From contig CAJTRM010000049.1 in NCBI GenBank assembly GCA_910578865.1, forward strand, positions 1 to 14,101: 14,101 nucleotides of DNA, in the 5' to 3' direction. This DNA is from an uncultured Dorea sp. Lineage in GTDB: Bacteria; Bacillota_A; Clostridia; Lachnospirales; Lachnospiraceae. Every line of letters starts with the position of its first letter. Position 1 is the first letter of the stretch. Of the stretch, positions 14,057 to 14,101 are shown in pieces. Below the pieces are notes generated by a model, which was not told the origin of the DNA, made no database searches, and saw only the letters and a program-made list of their open reading frames with translations. A program made the position numbers and the translations under genes.

Positions 14057-14101
14057 TCAATTTCCCTTTCTCCCTATCGGGTAATGAGCGCCGGATACGG
14101 C

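Noticed and set aside
13977..14101. Minus-strand frame open from the window edge to TGA at 13977, overlapping the relaxase start by 80 bases
   Set aside because: Most of its visible residues are the out-of-frame reading of the conserved relaxase N terminus, and only about a dozen codons are independent. Other frames at the edge are also open, so the upstream gene cannot be identified.

Overview
The window looks like accessory DNA from a gut Clostridia (Lachnospiraceae-like) genome. Evidence: Firmicutes-type ribosome binding sites (AGGAGG-like), a MobV/Pre relaxase and a YjdF gene with its riboswitch, a HEAT-repeat protein of the kind labelled 'SufBD' in Clostridia, and a group IIC intron maturase that resembles the Eubacterium rectale enzyme. 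Base composition is patchy: the TIR-like gene, the PHP-ATPase and the Abi-alpha gene are clearly more AT-rich than the mobilisation module. This fits a mosaic of transferred pieces.

Layout. (1) 1-1169, + strand: the tail of an unrecognised gene, then a TIR/deoxyribosyltransferase-like effector candidate. (2) 1217-1593: a short minus-strand unit with promoter, possible 26-residue ORF, tRNA- or tmRNA-like 3' end and terminator. (3) 1601-10159, minus strand: an array of phage-defence or stability cargo. In transcription order these are a PHP plus SMC-like ATPase, a RelB/YoeB toxin-antitoxin pair and an Abi-alpha (DUF4393) protein. Each cargo stop codon is followed at once, or within about 85 bases, by a tandem heptamer-AAAA-heptamer and then a core resembling the T arm of the tRNA-like sequence at 1261-1277. 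I read this as serial integration of small elements at one attachment site. (4) 3495-7219: two nested group II introns on the minus strand, lying between the PHP-ATPase tail and the toxin-antitoxin operon. The outer one is group IIC with a frameshifted maturase. The inner one has an intact maturase and sits exactly between domains V and VI of the outer. Removing 3538-5370 restores a normal IIC domain V/VI junction, and a perfect 6-base EBS1/IBS1 pairing supports the boundary. (5) 10252-10959: yjdF with an azaaromatic-sensing (yjdF-class) riboswitch whose 3' part is perfectly complementary to the gene's own ribosome binding site, plus a 26-bp perfect palindrome. (6) 11003-12244: a HEAT-repeat protein and a metallo-beta-lactamase-fold hydrolase in one operon. 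(7) 12352-14056: a MobV relaxase followed by a small gene with an in-frame TAG. This marks the right part as a mobilisable element continuing beyond the window.

Together the genes read as a defence and stability island assembled on mobile elements, secondarily invaded by group II introns. The nested intron and the repeated attachment-like tails are the two most interesting structures.
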